A DNA stretch of 64,000 bases from positions 1,364,001 through 1,428,000 of the forward strand of contig NZ_VFMO01000001.1 of NCBI RefSeq assembly GCF_006715095.1, written 5' to 3'. The stretch is from Yimella lutea. Lineage in GTDB: Bacteria > Actinomycetota > Actinomycetes > Actinomycetales > Dermatophilaceae. Every line of letters starts with the position of its first letter. The first letter of the stretch is position 1. This document shows positions 1-12,668 of this stretch, piece by piece. The translations under genes and the position numbers were made by a program. Below the pieces are notes generated by a model that saw only the letters and a list, made by a program, of their open reading frames with translations, was not told where the DNA came from and searched no databases.

Positions 1-1
1 C

Positions 2-355
2 CTCGACCTCGAACGGCAACGTGACAGTCAGCGGCGTTTGGTCGAGCGCGGTTGGACATCGGTCACCGCGCTCGCGATGGTGAACGGCGAATCGGTCGGT
101 TACACAGAGATATTGATGCAGGACAGTGATCGAGTCATGGTGCAGGAGGACACGCTCGTCCTACCTGAACACCGCGGACGACGGATCGGGCAGGCGCTCA
201 AGGCCGACAACCTGCGCCGACTCGACGGAGTACGCGACGGTCGCACGATGTTGCAGACCTTCATCGCCGACTCCAACGTGGCGATGCGCGCCACCAACGC
301 GAAGTTCGGTTTCGAAGCGGCCGACGTGCTGTACGAGTGCGAAGGACGGATCTGA
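2..355 (+). CDS. GNAT-family N-acetyltransferase, C-terminal part (5' end outside window)
   Basis: The reading frame is open from the first bases, so the true start lies to the left of the window. About 117 codons are visible. They carry the acetyl-CoA binding core of the GNAT fold: a strand ending in the motif HRGRRIGQALK (motif A, Q/RxxGxG/A type), followed by a helix and the typical C-terminal piece with an N..A....GF element (SNVAMRATNAKFGFE). The family transfers an acetyl group from acetyl-CoA to an amine; the substrate cannot be told from this fragment. The gene stops 64 bases before the next start, which has its own promoter-like sequence, so the two need not be co-transcribed. Confidence 0.75.
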   Translation, partial: LDLERQRDSQRRLVERGWTSVTALAMVNGESVGYTEILMQDSDRVMVQEDTLVLPEHRGRRIGQALKADNLRRLDGVRDGRTMLQTFIADSNVAMRATNAKFGFEAADVLYECEGRI

Positions 356-406
356 GCGTTACCGCCGGGTTGCGGCCACGGTGTGAGGCGTGACTCACCC
401 GGGGCC

Positions 407-412
407 TACGAT
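407..412 (+). promoter_or_regulatory. -10 box of a predicted leaderless promoter
   Basis: TACGAT lies 7 bases upstream of the ATG at 420, so transcription should begin at or next to the start codon. No clear -35 or Shine-Dalgarno sequence is visible. Confidence 0.5.
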
Positions 413-419
413 CGCAGTC

Positions 420-1592
420 ATGCCGGCAACCTTCGACGTCACACAGTGCTGCGACGACGAACGTGCCTGGGTCTCCTGGGCGATCCGCCAGGTGGAGGCC
501 GACGCCAACCGTTCCGCGGACACCCACCTCATCCCGTTGCACCTGCCCCACGGGTTCGGTGTCGACATCTACCTCAAGGACGAATCGACCCACCCCACCG
601 GAAGCCTCAAGCATCGTCTGGCCCGCAGCCTGTTCATGTACGCCTTGTGCAACGGCTGGATCCGTCAGGGGTCCGTGGTGGTCGAGGCGAGCAGCGGGTC
701 GACCGCGGTCAGTGAGGCGTACTTCGCCCGTCTGCTCGGTCTGCCGTTCGTCGCGGTGATGCCGGGCACGACCAGTCGGCGCAAAATCGAACTCATCGAG
801 CGGTACGGCGGCACCTGCGACTTCGTCGACACCGGCGCGCAGGTGTACGAGCGCGCGCAGCAGATCGCCGACGAGACCGGCGGTCACTATCTGGATCAGT
901 TCACGTACGCCGAGCGAGCCACCGACTGGCGGGGCAACAACAACATCGCCGAGTCGATCTTCGACCAGATGGAGCGCGAGCCCCATCCCGTCCCCAGTTG
1001 GATCGTGGTCGGTGCCGGCACCGGCGGCACGAGCGCGACGATCGGTCGCTACCTGCGCTACCAGGGGCACGACACCAAGCTGTGTGTCGTCGACCCCGAG
1101 AACTCCGTCTTCTTCGACGGCTGGGTCGACCACGACGCCGGCCGCACGATCTGCGGCGGGTCACGCATCGAGGGCATCGGACGCCCGCGCACCGAACCGT
1201 CGTTCGCGCCGGGCGTGGTCGACCGGATGATCAAGGTGCCGGACGCTGCGTCCATCGCGGCCGTGCACCTGTTGCGTGAGCACACCGGACTGTTCGCCGG
1301 CGGTTCGACGGGCACCAACCTCGTCGGCACGCTGCGACTGGCCTGCGAGATGCAGGCGCGCGGGGAGAGAGGCAGCATCGTCACCCTGCTGTGTGACGGC
1401 GGCGGCCGCTACGAACAGACCTACTACGACTCGACCTGGTTGCGGGACAACGGGATCGACATGGATGTCTACCGGGAGAAGCTCATCGGTGCGTTCCGTC
1501 GCCGGGAGTGGGCAGACCTGGATGCGGTCGTCGCCGCAGATGCGGGAGACTCGTCCGGAACGAGTCCGACCCCGTCAAGGAGTGTGCAGTGA
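420..1592 (+). CDS. PLP-dependent cysteine synthase-family protein (Cds1-like)
   Basis: Encodes a 390-residue fold-type II PLP enzyme. The Schiff-base lysine is in GSLKHR (K64), preceded by a KDES substrate-loop element; a glycine-rich phosphate loop (GAGTGGTSA) is near residue 200. The sequence resembles the actinobacterial L-cysteine desulfhydrase Cds1 group (M. tuberculosis Rv3684) more than CysK or CysM, as the lysine motif GSLKHR and the long C-terminal part suggest. Likely reaction: breakdown of cysteine to sulfide, pyruvate and ammonia, or a related beta-elimination. The ATG at 420 was chosen over GTG at 390 because a TACGAT box sits 7 bases before it. The stop codon overlaps the start of the next gene by 4 bases (GTGA), so the two are translationally coupled. 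Confidence 0.75.
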   Translation: MPATFDVTQCCDDERAWVSWAIRQVEADANRSADTHLIPLHLPHGFGVDIYLKDESTHPTGSLKHRLARSLFMYALCNGWIRQGSVVVEASSGSTAVSEAYFARLLGLPFVAVMPGTTSRRKIELIERYGGTCDFVDTGAQVYERAQQIADETGGHYLDQFTYAERATDWRGNNNIAESIFDQMEREPHPVPSWIVVGAGTGGTSATIGRYLRYQGHDTKLCVVDPENSVFFDGWVDHDAGRTICGGSRIEGIGRPRTEPSFAPGVVDRMIKVPDAASIAAVHLLREHTGLFAGGSTGTNLVGTLRLACEMQARGERGSIVTLLCDGGGRYEQTYYDSTWLRDNGIDMDVYREKLIGAFRRREWADLDAVVAADAGDSSGTSPTPSRSVQ

Positions 1593-2419
1593 GTCCGGTC
1601 TTCGACCTCGCCACCGAGCAAGGCCGCAGCGAAGGCATCGCGAAAGCTGTCGAGGCAGCCCGCATGGGCCAGTGCGTCGTGCTGCCGACCGACACCGTCT
1701 ACGGCATCGGCACGGACGCGTTCAGTGCGTCCGGCGTCGACGCGTTGCTGAACGCCAAAGGACGCGGACGCGAGATGCCTCCGCCGGTGCTTATCGCCGA
1801 CCCGGCCGCGGTCGACGGCCTCGCCACCGCCGTCCCGTCGTACGCACGCCGGCTGATCGAAGCCTTCTGGCCCGGCGGACTCACGCTCGTCTTGCGTGCC
1901 CAGCCGTCCCTCGCCTGGGACCTCGGTGACACCAACGGCACTGTGGCACTTCGAATCCCGGACGACGAGTTCGCCAAGGACCTTCTTTCGCAGGTAGGGC
2001 CGATGGCCGTCAGCTCCGCCAATCGCACCGGTCAGCCGACGATCACCACCATCGCCGAGGCCGGGTTCGCGTTCGGCCCGTCCGTCGAGGTCTACCTGGA
2101 CGCGGGCACGCGCGAGGGCGGCACACCGTCGACGATTCTCGACTGCACCAAGGCCGACCCCGAGTTGCTGCGCGAAGGAGCGATCAGCGCGGAGCAGTTG
2201 CGCGAGGTGCTCGGTTCGGTCGAGCTGGTCGACCCGAACGCCGGCTTCAGCGAGGAGCCCGACCCGTCGGTCGACCCCGAGACCGGCGAGCGCATACCGG
2301 AGCACACCGACGATCGTCCGATCGACCTCGCCAAGCACGACGACGACGCAGAACGTGAGCAATCCGAAGATCTCCGAGAACTCCCTGACGACCGTCCGCA
2401 AGACCCGACCACGAGGTGA
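1589..2419 (+). CDS. tsaC: L-threonylcarbamoyladenylate synthase (TsaC/Sua5 family)
   Basis: Makes threonylcarbamoyl-AMP from threonine, bicarbonate and ATP, the first step of the t6A37 tRNA modification. The YrdC fold is recognisable from [10 protein letters not shown] near the N-terminus, a KGR element in the nucleotide-binding region followed by PPPVLI, and SSANRTGQP in the middle. The protein is 276 residues; the catalytic YrdC domain takes about 205, and the last 60 residues are an acidic, charged tail (rich in D, E, R, P) with no domain I recognise. The GTG start at 1589 has AAGGAG just upstream and overlaps the previous stop. The gene is followed directly by glyA. In M. tuberculosis the equivalent gene (Rv1301) also sits just upstream of the ATP synthase region. 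Confidence 0.88.
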   Translation: MSPVFDLATEQGRSEGIAKAVEAARMGQCVVLPTDTVYGIGTDAFSASGVDALLNAKGRGREMPPPVLIADPAAVDGLATAVPSYARRLIEAFWPGGLTLVLRAQPSLAWDLGDTNGTVALRIPDDEFAKDLLSQVGPMAVSSANRTGQPTITTIAEAGFAFGPSVEVYLDAGTREGGTPSTILDCTKADPELLREGAISAEQLREVLGSVELVDPNAGFSEEPDPSVDPETGERIPEHTDDRPIDLAKHDDDAEREQSEDLRELPDDRPQDPTTR

Positions 2420-2427
2420 ATACACAG

Positions 2428-3705
2428 ATGACCACGCCCTTCTACGGCCCCGACTACGACGCGCTCGAACAGTTCGACCCCGAGATCGCCGACGTGCTGG
2501 TGGCCGAGGTCGACCGCATCCGCAGCGGCCTGCAGTTGATCGCCAGTGAGAACCTCTCCAGCCCGGCCGTCATCACGGCGCTGGGATCGACGCTCACCAA
2601 CAAGTACGCCGAGGGATACCCCGGACGTCGCTACTACGGTGGCTGCTCGGTGGTCGACCGCGCCGAGAACCTCGCGATCGAGCGTGCCAAGGAGCTGTTC
2701 GGGGCCGAGCACGCGAACGTGCAGCCGCACTCCGGCGCGAGCGCCAACCAGGCCGTCTACGGGGCGTTCATGCAGCCGGGCGACACGATCCTGGGCATGG
2801 CGCTGCCGATGGGTGGCCACCTGACCCACGGCACCAAGGTCAGCTTCTCCGGCAAGTGGTTCAACGCCGTCCACTACGGCGTCGACAAGGAGACCGAGGA
2901 CATCGACTACGCCGAGGTCGAGCGCCTCGCCAAGGAGCACAAGCCGAAGGTCATCCTGGCCGGCGGCTCCGCGATCCCGCGGTTGATCGACTTCGAGTTC
3001 TTCCGGGGGCTCGCCGACGAGATCGGTGCGATCTTCTGGGTCGACGCCGCGCACTTCATCGGACTGGTCGCCGGTAAGGCGATCCCGAGCCCGGTGCCCT
3101 ACGCCGACGTCGTCACCTTCACCACGCACAAGGTGCTGCGTGGGCCGCGCTCCGGTGCGCTGGTCTGCAAGGAGGAGCACGCGAAGGCACTCGACAAGGC
3201 CGTGTTCCCGATGATGCAGGGCGGCCCGCAGATGCACACGATCGCGGCGAAGGCGGTCAACTTCAAGGAGTGCGCGACCCCGGAGTACGCGCAGTACGCG
3301 AAGGACGTCATCGCCAACGCCCAGCAACTGGCGACCTCGTTGGGGGAGAAGGGCATTCGCCCGACCACCGGGGGCACCGACACCCACCTGTCGCTGCACG
3401 ACCTGCAAGGTGTGGGCGTCACCGGAGCCGACGCCGAGAAGCGTGCGGACGCAGCCGGCATCGTGCTCAACAAGAACGCGATCCCCTTCGACCCGCAGAA
3501 GCCGAACATCGCGTCCGGCATCCGCGTCGGCACGCCGTCGGTCACCACCCAGGGCATGGGCGTGGAGGAGATGAAGGTCATCGCCGAGCTCATTCACAAG
3601 GCGATCACCGAGGGCGACGGCAACCCCGAGAGCGCGATCTCCGAAGAGGTGCGCGGCGGCGTCGAGGACCTCTGCAAGCGCTTCCCGGCTTACCCTCGTA
3701 GCTGA
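2428..3705 (+). CDS. glyA: serine hydroxymethyltransferase
   Basis: Interconverts serine and glycine with tetrahydrofolate in the cytoplasm, supplying one-carbon units. At 425 residues it has the normal family length. Visible hallmarks are LIASENLSSPAV near residue 30, a YPGRRYYGG segment, and the PLP-lysine motif TTHKVLRGPRSG with the lysine at K235. The ATG at 2428 is preferred because GAGGTGA lies 8 bases upstream; a GTG at 2416 in the same frame, overlapping the tsaC stop, is the alternative and would add four residues. It appears to be the last gene of the 420-3705 unit, as a stem-loop follows it. Confidence 0.95.
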   Translation: MTTPFYGPDYDALEQFDPEIADVLVAEVDRIRSGLQLIASENLSSPAVITALGSTLTNKYAEGYPGRRYYGGCSVVDRAENLAIERAKELFGAEHANVQPHSGASANQAVYGAFMQPGDTILGMALPMGGHLTHGTKVSFSGKWFNAVHYGVDKETEDIDYAEVERLAKEHKPKVILAGGSAIPRLIDFEFFRGLADEIGAIFWVDAAHFIGLVAGKAIPSPVPYADVVTFTTHKVLRGPRSGALVCKEEHAKALDKAVFPMMQGGPQMHTIAAKAVNFKECATPEYAQYAKDVIANAQQLATSLGEKGIRPTTGGTDTHLSLHDLQGVGVTGADAEKRADAAGIVLNKNAIPFDPQKPNIASGIRVGTPSVTTQGMGVEEMKVIAELIHKAITEGDGNPESAISEEVRGGVEDLCKRFPAYPRS

Positions 3706-3715
3706 GCATTTCGGG

Positions 3716-3740
3716 CAGCCCCGCCGGTCGTGCGGGGCTG
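3716..3740 (+). terminator. stem-loop after glyA
   Basis: A perfect 9-bp stem (CAGCCCCGC pairing with GCGGGGCTG) with a 7-base loop lies 10 bases after the glyA stop. There is no T run behind it, so it may be a weak or factor-assisted terminator. Confidence 0.55.
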
Positions 3741-3776
3741 TCTGCACGACGACCGAGAGAAGTTCGCTGACCGACC

Positions 3777-4877
3777 GTGCGTGAATATCTGCTGATCTGT
3801 GTGGTTGCTGCGGCCATCACGTTCCTGGCGACCCCGGCGATCCGGTGGGCGGCAGTTCGTTTCGGTGCGGTCACCCCGGTGCGGGGACGCGACGTGCACT
3901 CGATCCCGGTGCCCAGGCTGGGCGGTGTAGCCATGCTCGTCGGCTTTCTCGCCGCAGCCGCGGTTGCGTCCCAATTGCCCTATCTGTCAGGGCTTTACGA
4001 TGAAGGCGAACTGTACGGCGTGCTCATCGGCGCGGTGCTCATCACCGCGCTCGGGGCGGTCGATGACTTCATCGAGATCGACGCGATCACCAAGTTCGCC
4101 GGGCAGATGATCGCCGCGGGGGTGATGGCGTTCGCCGGCATCCAGCTCTATCTCGTGCCGTACGGCGGCGCGCAGACGATCCTGCCGCAGCCGGTGATGC
4201 TCGCCCTCACGATCTTCGTGGTCATCGCGACGACGAACGCGGTCAACTTCGCCGACGGCCTGGACGGGCTCGCCGCAGGAATGGTCGCGATCGCGGCAGC
4301 CGCCTTCTTCATCTGGGCCTATTCATCCCTGCCGCCGGAACTCAATGTGGAATCGGTGTTCTCCACCTCGGCGTTCCTGTCGGCGGCCGTGGTCGGGTGC
4401 TGCCTGGGCTTCCTGCCGCACAACTTCCACCCGGCGAAGCTGTTCATGGGTGACGCGGGCGCGCTGTTGCTGGGTCTGCTGCTCGCGGCCGCCACGATCT
4501 CCTTCACCGGCAATTTCGACCCGAGCATCGCGCCGCAGCGCAGTTCGGCGCTGGTGGCCTTCTGGCTACCGATCGCGTTGCCGTTGTCGATCCTCGCGGT
4601 GCCGATCCTGGACGTCCTGCTCGCCATCCGCCGCCGCGGGTTGAAGTTCTGGAAGCCGGACGCCAAGCACCTGCACCACAAGATGCTCGGCATCGGTCAC
4701 CCACACCGGCAGGCAGTGCTGCTGTTCTACGCGTGGTCGATGGTGGTGAGCGGGGGAGCGTTGCTGTTCGCGTTCGTGCAGGCCGAGTACGCCGCAGTGT
4801 TCCTGGTCGTCGGCCTGCTCGTGTGCCTGGCGCTCACCCTGGGGCTGCCGAAATTGGGCCGTAGGAGGTCCTTGTGA
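3777..4877 (+). CDS. MraY/WecA-family undecaprenyl-phosphate sugar-1-phosphate transferase
   Basis: A 366-residue multi-pass membrane protein of glycosyltransferase family 4 (PNPT superfamily). It should transfer a sugar 1-phosphate, probably GlcNAc-1-P, from a UDP-sugar to a polyprenyl phosphate at the inner face of the membrane, starting assembly of a cell-wall glycan. Motifs in order: DDF (aspartate pair), NAVNFADGLDGLAAG (catalytic N..N..DGxDGL), GDAGALLLG, and HLHHKMLGIGH (histidine motif of the WecA branch). About ten hydrophobic segments are visible. The homologue Rv1302 (rfe/wecA) holds the same position before the atp genes in M. tuberculosis. The GTG start has only a weak upstream purine run (GAGAGAAG). 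Confidence 0.88.
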   Translation: MREYLLICVVAAAITFLATPAIRWAAVRFGAVTPVRGRDVHSIPVPRLGGVAMLVGFLAAAAVASQLPYLSGLYDEGELYGVLIGAVLITALGAVDDFIEIDAITKFAGQMIAAGVMAFAGIQLYLVPYGGAQTILPQPVMLALTIFVVIATTNAVNFADGLDGLAAGMVAIAAAAFFIWAYSSLPPELNVESVFSTSAFLSAAVVGCCLGFLPHNFHPAKLFMGDAGALLLGLLLAAATISFTGNFDPSIAPQRSSALVAFWLPIALPLSILAVPILDVLLAIRRRGLKFWKPDAKHLHHKMLGIGHPHRQAVLLFYAWSMVVSGGALLFAFVQAEYAAVFLVVGLLVCLALTLGLPKLGRRRSL

Positions 4878-4888
4878 TAACTTTCACA
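4873..4888. promoter_or_regulatory. CRP/GlxR-type operator upstream of the atp genes
   Basis: TGTGATAACTTTCACA is an exact match to the consensus TGTGA-N6-TCACA, and the symmetry extends to 7-bp arms (4871-4877 and 4884-4890). It overlaps the stop codon of the preceding gene and lies about 100 bp before the first gene of the ATP synthase cluster. Confidence 0.7.
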
Positions 4889-4988
4889 AGCACCTGGACC
4901 ACCCGTTGCGATGCCGCCTACCCGGCGACGATTCCGCGGCACACCAGAGTTTCTGACCCCCGTCACCACCAGTTCTGAGGGCCGATCA

Positions 4989-5453
4989 ATGACCGCGAAG
5001 CGAGTGCGCGCTGCGACCAGCAGCCCCGCGTCCGCAGACCGTTCTGCCGTCCCGATGATGTTCCGCGGGGGAGTCCTCGCAGCTGCCGCCCTTCTCCCTG
5101 TCGCAGCCGTGGTCGGCTACCTCGCGCGAGGCGTCGAGGGCCTGCTCGGAGCGAGCGCGGGTGTCGCCGTCAGCGCACTGATCTTCCTCATGGGTTACGT
5201 CGGCATCCGCTGGGTGCTGGAGTCACTGCACCCGAACTCCTCGATGGCCGGCGCGCTCGGCATCTACTGCCTCCAGGTCAGCCTGATGTTCCCCGCGCTG
5301 CTGTTCCTGACCAACGTGCCTGCACTCGACTCGCGCAGCGTGGCGCTCGGCGCTCTCGTGGCCGCGCTGGTCTGGCTCGGGGGACAACTGTGGGGCTTCA
5401 TGCGCTCGCGCACCCCGATGTTCGATGTCGCGCTTCCGGGAGCGAGCCGATGA
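4989..5453 (+). CDS. small integral membrane protein preceding the atp operon (Rv1303-like)
   Basis: Encodes 154 residues with a short charged N-terminus and four hydrophobic segments (starting near residues 25, 50, 85 and 115). No catalytic motif is seen. By position, directly before the second small protein and atpB, it corresponds to the hypothetical membrane protein that opens the atp operon in actinobacteria (Rv1303 in M. tuberculosis), often annotated as an ATP synthase protein I-like factor. The ATG at 4989 has GAGGG 7 bases upstream; a longer frame from 4911 is unlikely, because its first residues look like noise. It overlaps the next gene by 4 bases (ATGA). Confidence 0.7.
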   Translation: MTAKRVRAATSSPASADRSAVPMMFRGGVLAAAALLPVAAVVGYLARGVEGLLGASAGVAVSALIFLMGYVGIRWVLESLHPNSSMAGALGIYCLQVSLMFPALLFLTNVPALDSRSVALGALVAALVWLGGQLWGFMRSRTPMFDVALPGASR

Positions 5454-5728
5454 GTTCCTCCCGCATCACGCGTCCGACCCATGCGAAATCCGATCAGCTC
5501 GCGTCCAACGTCACCGCGATCCTGATTTCCGGGCCGTTGCTCTATACCGCCGTGGGATGGTTCGCCGACCGCTGGCTCGACACGAAGCCGTGGTTGACGC
5601 TGCTCGGACTGCTGCTGGGGATGGCCCTGTCGATGTACCTGGTGTGGATCCGATACGGTAACCCCGGTAACAGTCCGGGTGACGCCGACAGCTCCGCAGC
5701 CCCCAAGACCCCTGAAGGTGACGCGTGA
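5450..5728 (+). CDS. AtpZ/AtpI-family protein
   Basis: A 92-residue protein with two transmembrane helices (about residues 20-40 and 48-66) and a polar tail. The pattern with GWFADRWLDTKPWL between the helices is typical of the AtpZ/AtpI family, small proteins encoded just ahead of atpB and implicated in c-ring assembly or Mg2+ handling of ATP synthase. The start codon overlaps the stop of the preceding gene, and atpB follows after about 70 bases, so it belongs to the atp transcription unit. Confidence 0.7.
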   Translation: MSSSRITRPTHAKSDQLASNVTAILISGPLLYTAVGWFADRWLDTKPWLTLLGLLLGMALSMYLVWIRYGNPGNSPGDADSSAAPKTPEGDA

Positions 5729-5798
5729 TGCATCGGCCGACGGCTGTGCCCCGAGATCTTCTTGAGCCCCTGACCACCACCGTGAACGAGGAGAACGC

Positions 5799-6629
5799 GT
5801 GAGCCTCACCGCGCTGAGCGTGCCGACAGCTGTGTCGGCCGAAGGCGGATTCCCCCCGAAGCCCGAGGACTTCTGGCAGCCGCTGGTCAAGTTCGGCACC
5901 GTCGACCTGGGCGGATACGAGTTCACCCTCGCCATCACCCGTCCGATGATCGTGATGCTGGTGGCGACCGCACTGCTGCTCTGGTGGCTGCTGGCCACCA
6001 CCCGTAAGGCGTCCGTCGTCCCAGGCAAGGGGCAGTACCTCACCGAGCAGGTCTACCACGCGATCCGCGGCGGCGTCGCCGAGGACTCGATCGGGTCCAA
6101 GGACTTCATGCGGTTCGTCCCGCTGCTGTTCAGCCTGTTCGTCTTCATCCTGCTGAACAACTGGATGGGCATCATCCCGCCGTTCCAGAACCCCACGATG
6201 GCCCGCGTCGGCTTCCCGATCGCGCTGACGCTGTTCGTCTACGTCGTCTACCACTACGTCGGCATCAAGAAGCACGGCGGATTCGGCAAGTACATCAAGT
6301 GGATGATCCCGCCGGGCGTTCCGGGCTGGCTGCTTCCGCTGATCGTGCCGCTGGAGCTGCTCACGTTCTTCATCACCCGCCCGGTGACGCTCTCCCTGCG
6401 TCTGTTCGGCAACATGTTCGCCGGACACATGCTGCTCGTGGTGTTCATCCTCGGCGGCTGGGAACTGTTCAACCAGGATGCGATCGGGCTGAAGTTCGTC
6501 GCGATCCCCGCCTGGATCATGGCAGCGATCATGACCGCGTTCGAGGCCCTGGTGCAGTTCCTGCAGGCGTACGTCTTCGTCCTTCTGGCCGCCTCGTACA
6601 TCGGTGGCGCCCTCGCGGACGACCACTGA
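5799..6629 (+). CDS. atpB: F0F1 ATP synthase subunit a
   Basis: Stator membrane subunit that forms the two proton half-channels against the c-ring. The 276-residue protein has at least five hydrophobic helices. The conserved segment LSLRLFGNMFAGH contains the essential arginine, and the last helix carries the FLQAYVFVLLAASYIGGAL sequence typical of subunit a. The GTG start is set by GAGGAGA 4 bases upstream. It is followed by an 87-bp gap before atpE that holds a hairpin. Confidence 0.96.
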   Translation: MSLTALSVPTAVSAEGGFPPKPEDFWQPLVKFGTVDLGGYEFTLAITRPMIVMLVATALLLWWLLATTRKASVVPGKGQYLTEQVYHAIRGGVAEDSIGSKDFMRFVPLLFSLFVFILLNNWMGIIPPFQNPTMARVGFPIALTLFVYVVYHYVGIKKHGGFGKYIKWMIPPGVPGWLLPLIVPLELLTFFITRPVTLSLRLFGNMFAGHMLLVVFILGGWELFNQDAIGLKFVAIPAWIMAAIMTAFEALVQFLQAYVFVLLAASYIGGALADDH

Positions 6630-6659
6630 TCAACAACTGAACACAAACCCCACAATCGC

Positions 6660-6682
6660 CCAGAGCGAACAGTTCGTTCTGG
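6660..6682 (+). promoter_or_regulatory. hairpin in the atpB-atpE gap
   Basis: CCAGAGCGAA pairs with TTCGTTCTGG (10 bp with one G-U) around a 3-base loop. It lies 34 bases upstream of the atpE start and could mark an mRNA processing or stabilising site ahead of the gene whose product is needed in the largest amount. Confidence 0.45.
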
Positions 6683-6716
6683 TCCATCCCACACAATGTG
6701 AGAGGCACTACCCAAA

Positions 6717-6929
6717 ATGACTGGTGAACTCAGCGGAAACCTCAGCACCATCGGCTACGGCCTGGCCGCCATCGGCCCGGCGATCGCCATCGGTCTGATC
6801 TTCGCCGCCTACATCTCCGGCGTTGCCCGTAACCCGGAGAGCGGCAACCTGTTGCGCCCGATCGCTATCCTCGGCTTCGCGCTGGCTGAGGCCCTTGCCA
6901 TCTTCGGTCTGGTCCTCTTCTTCCTGTAA
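6717..6929 (+). CDS. atpE: F0F1 ATP synthase subunit c
   Basis: The 70-residue two-helix proteolipid that forms the rotating ring. The polar loop ARNPE (residues 37-41) lies between the helices, and the proton-carrying carboxylate is E58 in [12 protein letters not shown] of the second helix. The ion-binding site has no extra polar residues of the sodium type, so H+ coupling is expected. The start ATG is preceded by GAGAGG at a long spacing of 11 bases. Hairpins flank the gene on both sides. Confidence 0.96.
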   Translation: MTGELSGNLSTIGYGLAAIGPAIAIGLIFAAYISGVARNPESGNLLRPIAILGFALAEALAIFGLVLFFL

Positions 6930-6937
6930 GACCCGCG

Positions 6938-6973
6938 CAGGACAGGCGGACTGATCAGCGCCGCCATGTCCTG
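6938..6973 (+). promoter_or_regulatory. hairpin in the atpE-atpF gap
   Basis: CAGGACAGGCGG pairs with CCGCC-A-TGTCCTG (12 bp with one bulged A) around an 11-base loop, starting 8 bases after the atpE stop. With no T run it is unlikely to end transcription fully; it looks like an attenuator or a barrier to exonucleases protecting atpE mRNA. Confidence 0.5.
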
Positions 6974-6993
6974 GTGATACCGAGGAGCACAAC

Positions 6994-7596
6994 GTGATCA
7001 ATTCCAGCGCAGCGGCCCAGGCCGCGGCCCTGCTGGCGGAGGGTGCAGACCCCGAGCACAGCCAGGCGCCGATCCTGCCGCACATTCCTGAGCTGGTCTT
7101 CGGCCTCATCGTCTTCGGTCTGTTCCTGTGGATCGTCAAGACGAAGGTCGTGCCGAAGCTGGAGCAGGCCCACGCCGAGCGCACCGCCGCCATCGAAGGC
7201 GGTATGGAGCAGGCGCAGGAGGCTCAGAAGCAGGCCGAGGCTGCCAAGGCGCAGTACGAAGCACAGCTGAGCCACGCCCGGGACGAGGCCGCGAAGATCC
7301 GTGAGGACGCGCGCGCCCAGGGTGCACAGATCGTCGCGGACATGCGCGAGCAGGCGAACGCCGAGGCAGCTCGCATCGTCGACTCCGCCAAGAAGCAGAT
7401 CGAGGCCGACCGCCAGCAGGCAGCCGTCTCGCTGCGGTCCGACATCGGCGCGCTGTCGACGACGCTTGCCAGCAAGATCGTCGGAGAGTCGCTGGAGGAC
7501 GAGGCGCGTCAGCGCGGCATCGTCGACCGGTTCCTCGCCGAGCTCGAGTCCGGTGACGTGAAGCCGACGACGATCGGTTCCGAGGCAGGCAACTGA
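6994..7596 (+). CDS. atpF: F0F1 ATP synthase subunit b
   Basis: Peripheral stalk subunit of 200 residues. One N-terminal membrane helix (roughly residues 33-50, PELVFGLIVFGLFLWIV) is followed by a long, alanine- and glutamate-rich helical region (KLEQAHAERTAAIEGG onwards) that forms the stalk. GAGGAG lies 6 bases before the GTG start. Its stop overlaps the atpH start (TGATG). Subunit b is not fused to delta here, unlike in mycobacteria. Confidence 0.94.
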   Translation: MINSSAAAQAAALLAEGADPEHSQAPILPHIPELVFGLIVFGLFLWIVKTKVVPKLEQAHAERTAAIEGGMEQAQEAQKQAEAAKAQYEAQLSHARDEAAKIREDARAQGAQIVADMREQANAEAARIVDSAKKQIEADRQQAAVSLRSDIGALSTTLASKIVGESLEDEARQRGIVDRFLAELESGDVKPTTIGSEAGN

Positions 7597-8408
7597 TGCA
7601 GGGAGCCTCCCGGAGCGCACTCGCCCACGTCCGGTCCGAGCTCGGACGCCGACTCAGCGAGGGAGCGGACGCGGCCGACACGTCGCGCGAGCTCTTCGCC
7701 GCCGTCGACGTGCTGGACGGCAATGCCGGCTTGCGCCGGGCCCTCACCGACTCGACGCATGACGCGTCCAGCCGCGCCGGGCTGGTCGACACGGTGTTCG
7801 GCGGCAAGGTCGGCGACCCGGTTCTGGCTCTGCTGCGCGAGGTCTCCTCGCAGCGGTGGACCAAGGACCGAGATGCCTCCGACGCCGTCGAGGAACTCGC
7901 CGTCGCATCGGCCTTCGCCGCCGCCGACCGTCGTGGTCGGATCGACGAGGTCGAGGAGCAGCTGTTCCGCTTCGAGCGCACCGTCGCCGGTAGTGCGGAC
8001 CTGCGTGACGCCTTCATGGACCGGCAGCGTGCCGGCGCCGACAAGGCCTCGCTGGTGCACGCACTGCTCGACGGCAAGGCCGAGCCGGAGACCGCGTTCC
8101 TCGCAGCCCGTGGTGCCGAGCACCCGCGCGGCCGCCGGTACGAGCGCGTGCTGGAGGACTACCTGCGCGTCGCCGCGTCGGTGCGTCAGCAGCTCACCGC
8201 GATCGTCACCGTGGCCACACCGCTCACCCCCGAGCAGCGCGACCGGTTGGCTCGTGCCCTGCACAACCTCTACGGGCGCGAGGTCATGACCAACGTCGTC
8301 ATCGACCCCGAGGTCGTCGGAGGCGTCCGCGTCCAGGTCGGTGACGAGGTCATCGACGGCACCATCCTGAGCCGACTGGAGAACGTCCGCCGCGACATGG
8401 CGGGCTGA
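7596..8408 (+). CDS. atpH: F0F1 ATP synthase subunit delta
   Basis: Links the F1 head to the peripheral stalk. The protein is 270 residues, the long form usual in high-GC Gram-positives, with the N-terminal helical domain and the C-terminal conserved segment (VTVATPLTPEQRDRLARAL, then VIDPEVVGGVRVQVGDEVIDGT). The start ATG overlaps the atpF stop by one base, which implies translational coupling. Confidence 0.94.
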   Translation: MQGASRSALAHVRSELGRRLSEGADAADTSRELFAAVDVLDGNAGLRRALTDSTHDASSRAGLVDTVFGGKVGDPVLALLREVSSQRWTKDRDASDAVEELAVASAFAAADRRGRIDEVEEQLFRFERTVAGSADLRDAFMDRQRAGADKASLVHALLDGKAEPETAFLAARGAEHPRGRRYERVLEDYLRVAASVRQQLTAIVTVATPLTPEQRDRLARALHNLYGREVMTNVVIDPEVVGGVRVQVGDEVIDGTILSRLENVRRDMAG

Positions 8409-8481
8409 TCGCAGCTCGGTACCACCTCGAACCACCTGACAGCTTGACCCGCGGGCCATGGCCCATATGAAGGAGAAGATG

Positions 8482-10116
<1,635 letters not shown>

Positions 10117-10169
10117 CGCGCTTGTTCACGACCTACTGACGGTTCGACAGCGACAAGGAAGGAACGCCT

Positions 10170-12558
<2,389 letters not shown>

Positions 12559-12579
12559 GTCCTCACAGTTTCGCGAAGC

Positions 12580-12612
12580 ACGCGGCTCCCACCTCGGTGG
12601 GGCCGCGTTCTT
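12580..12612 (+). terminator. intrinsic terminator closing atpBEFHAGD
   Basis: A 12-bp stem (7 bp, one bulged T, then 5 bp) capped by a CTCG tetraloop, followed by the T-rich stretch TTCTTCGTTCT. It starts 21 bases after the atpD stop and shows that atpD, not atpC, ends this operon. Confidence 0.8.
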
Positions 12613-12668
12613 CGTTCTCGCCGCCGGGGCCGGGGACATCCGCGTCATCCGGGAGCCGCGCTCGACTC

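Noticed and set aside
2092..3747. 551-codon minus-strand frame opposite tsaC and glyA, and similar long antisense frames opposite atpA, atpD and asnB.
   Set aside because: All are shadows of well-conserved genes on the other strand.
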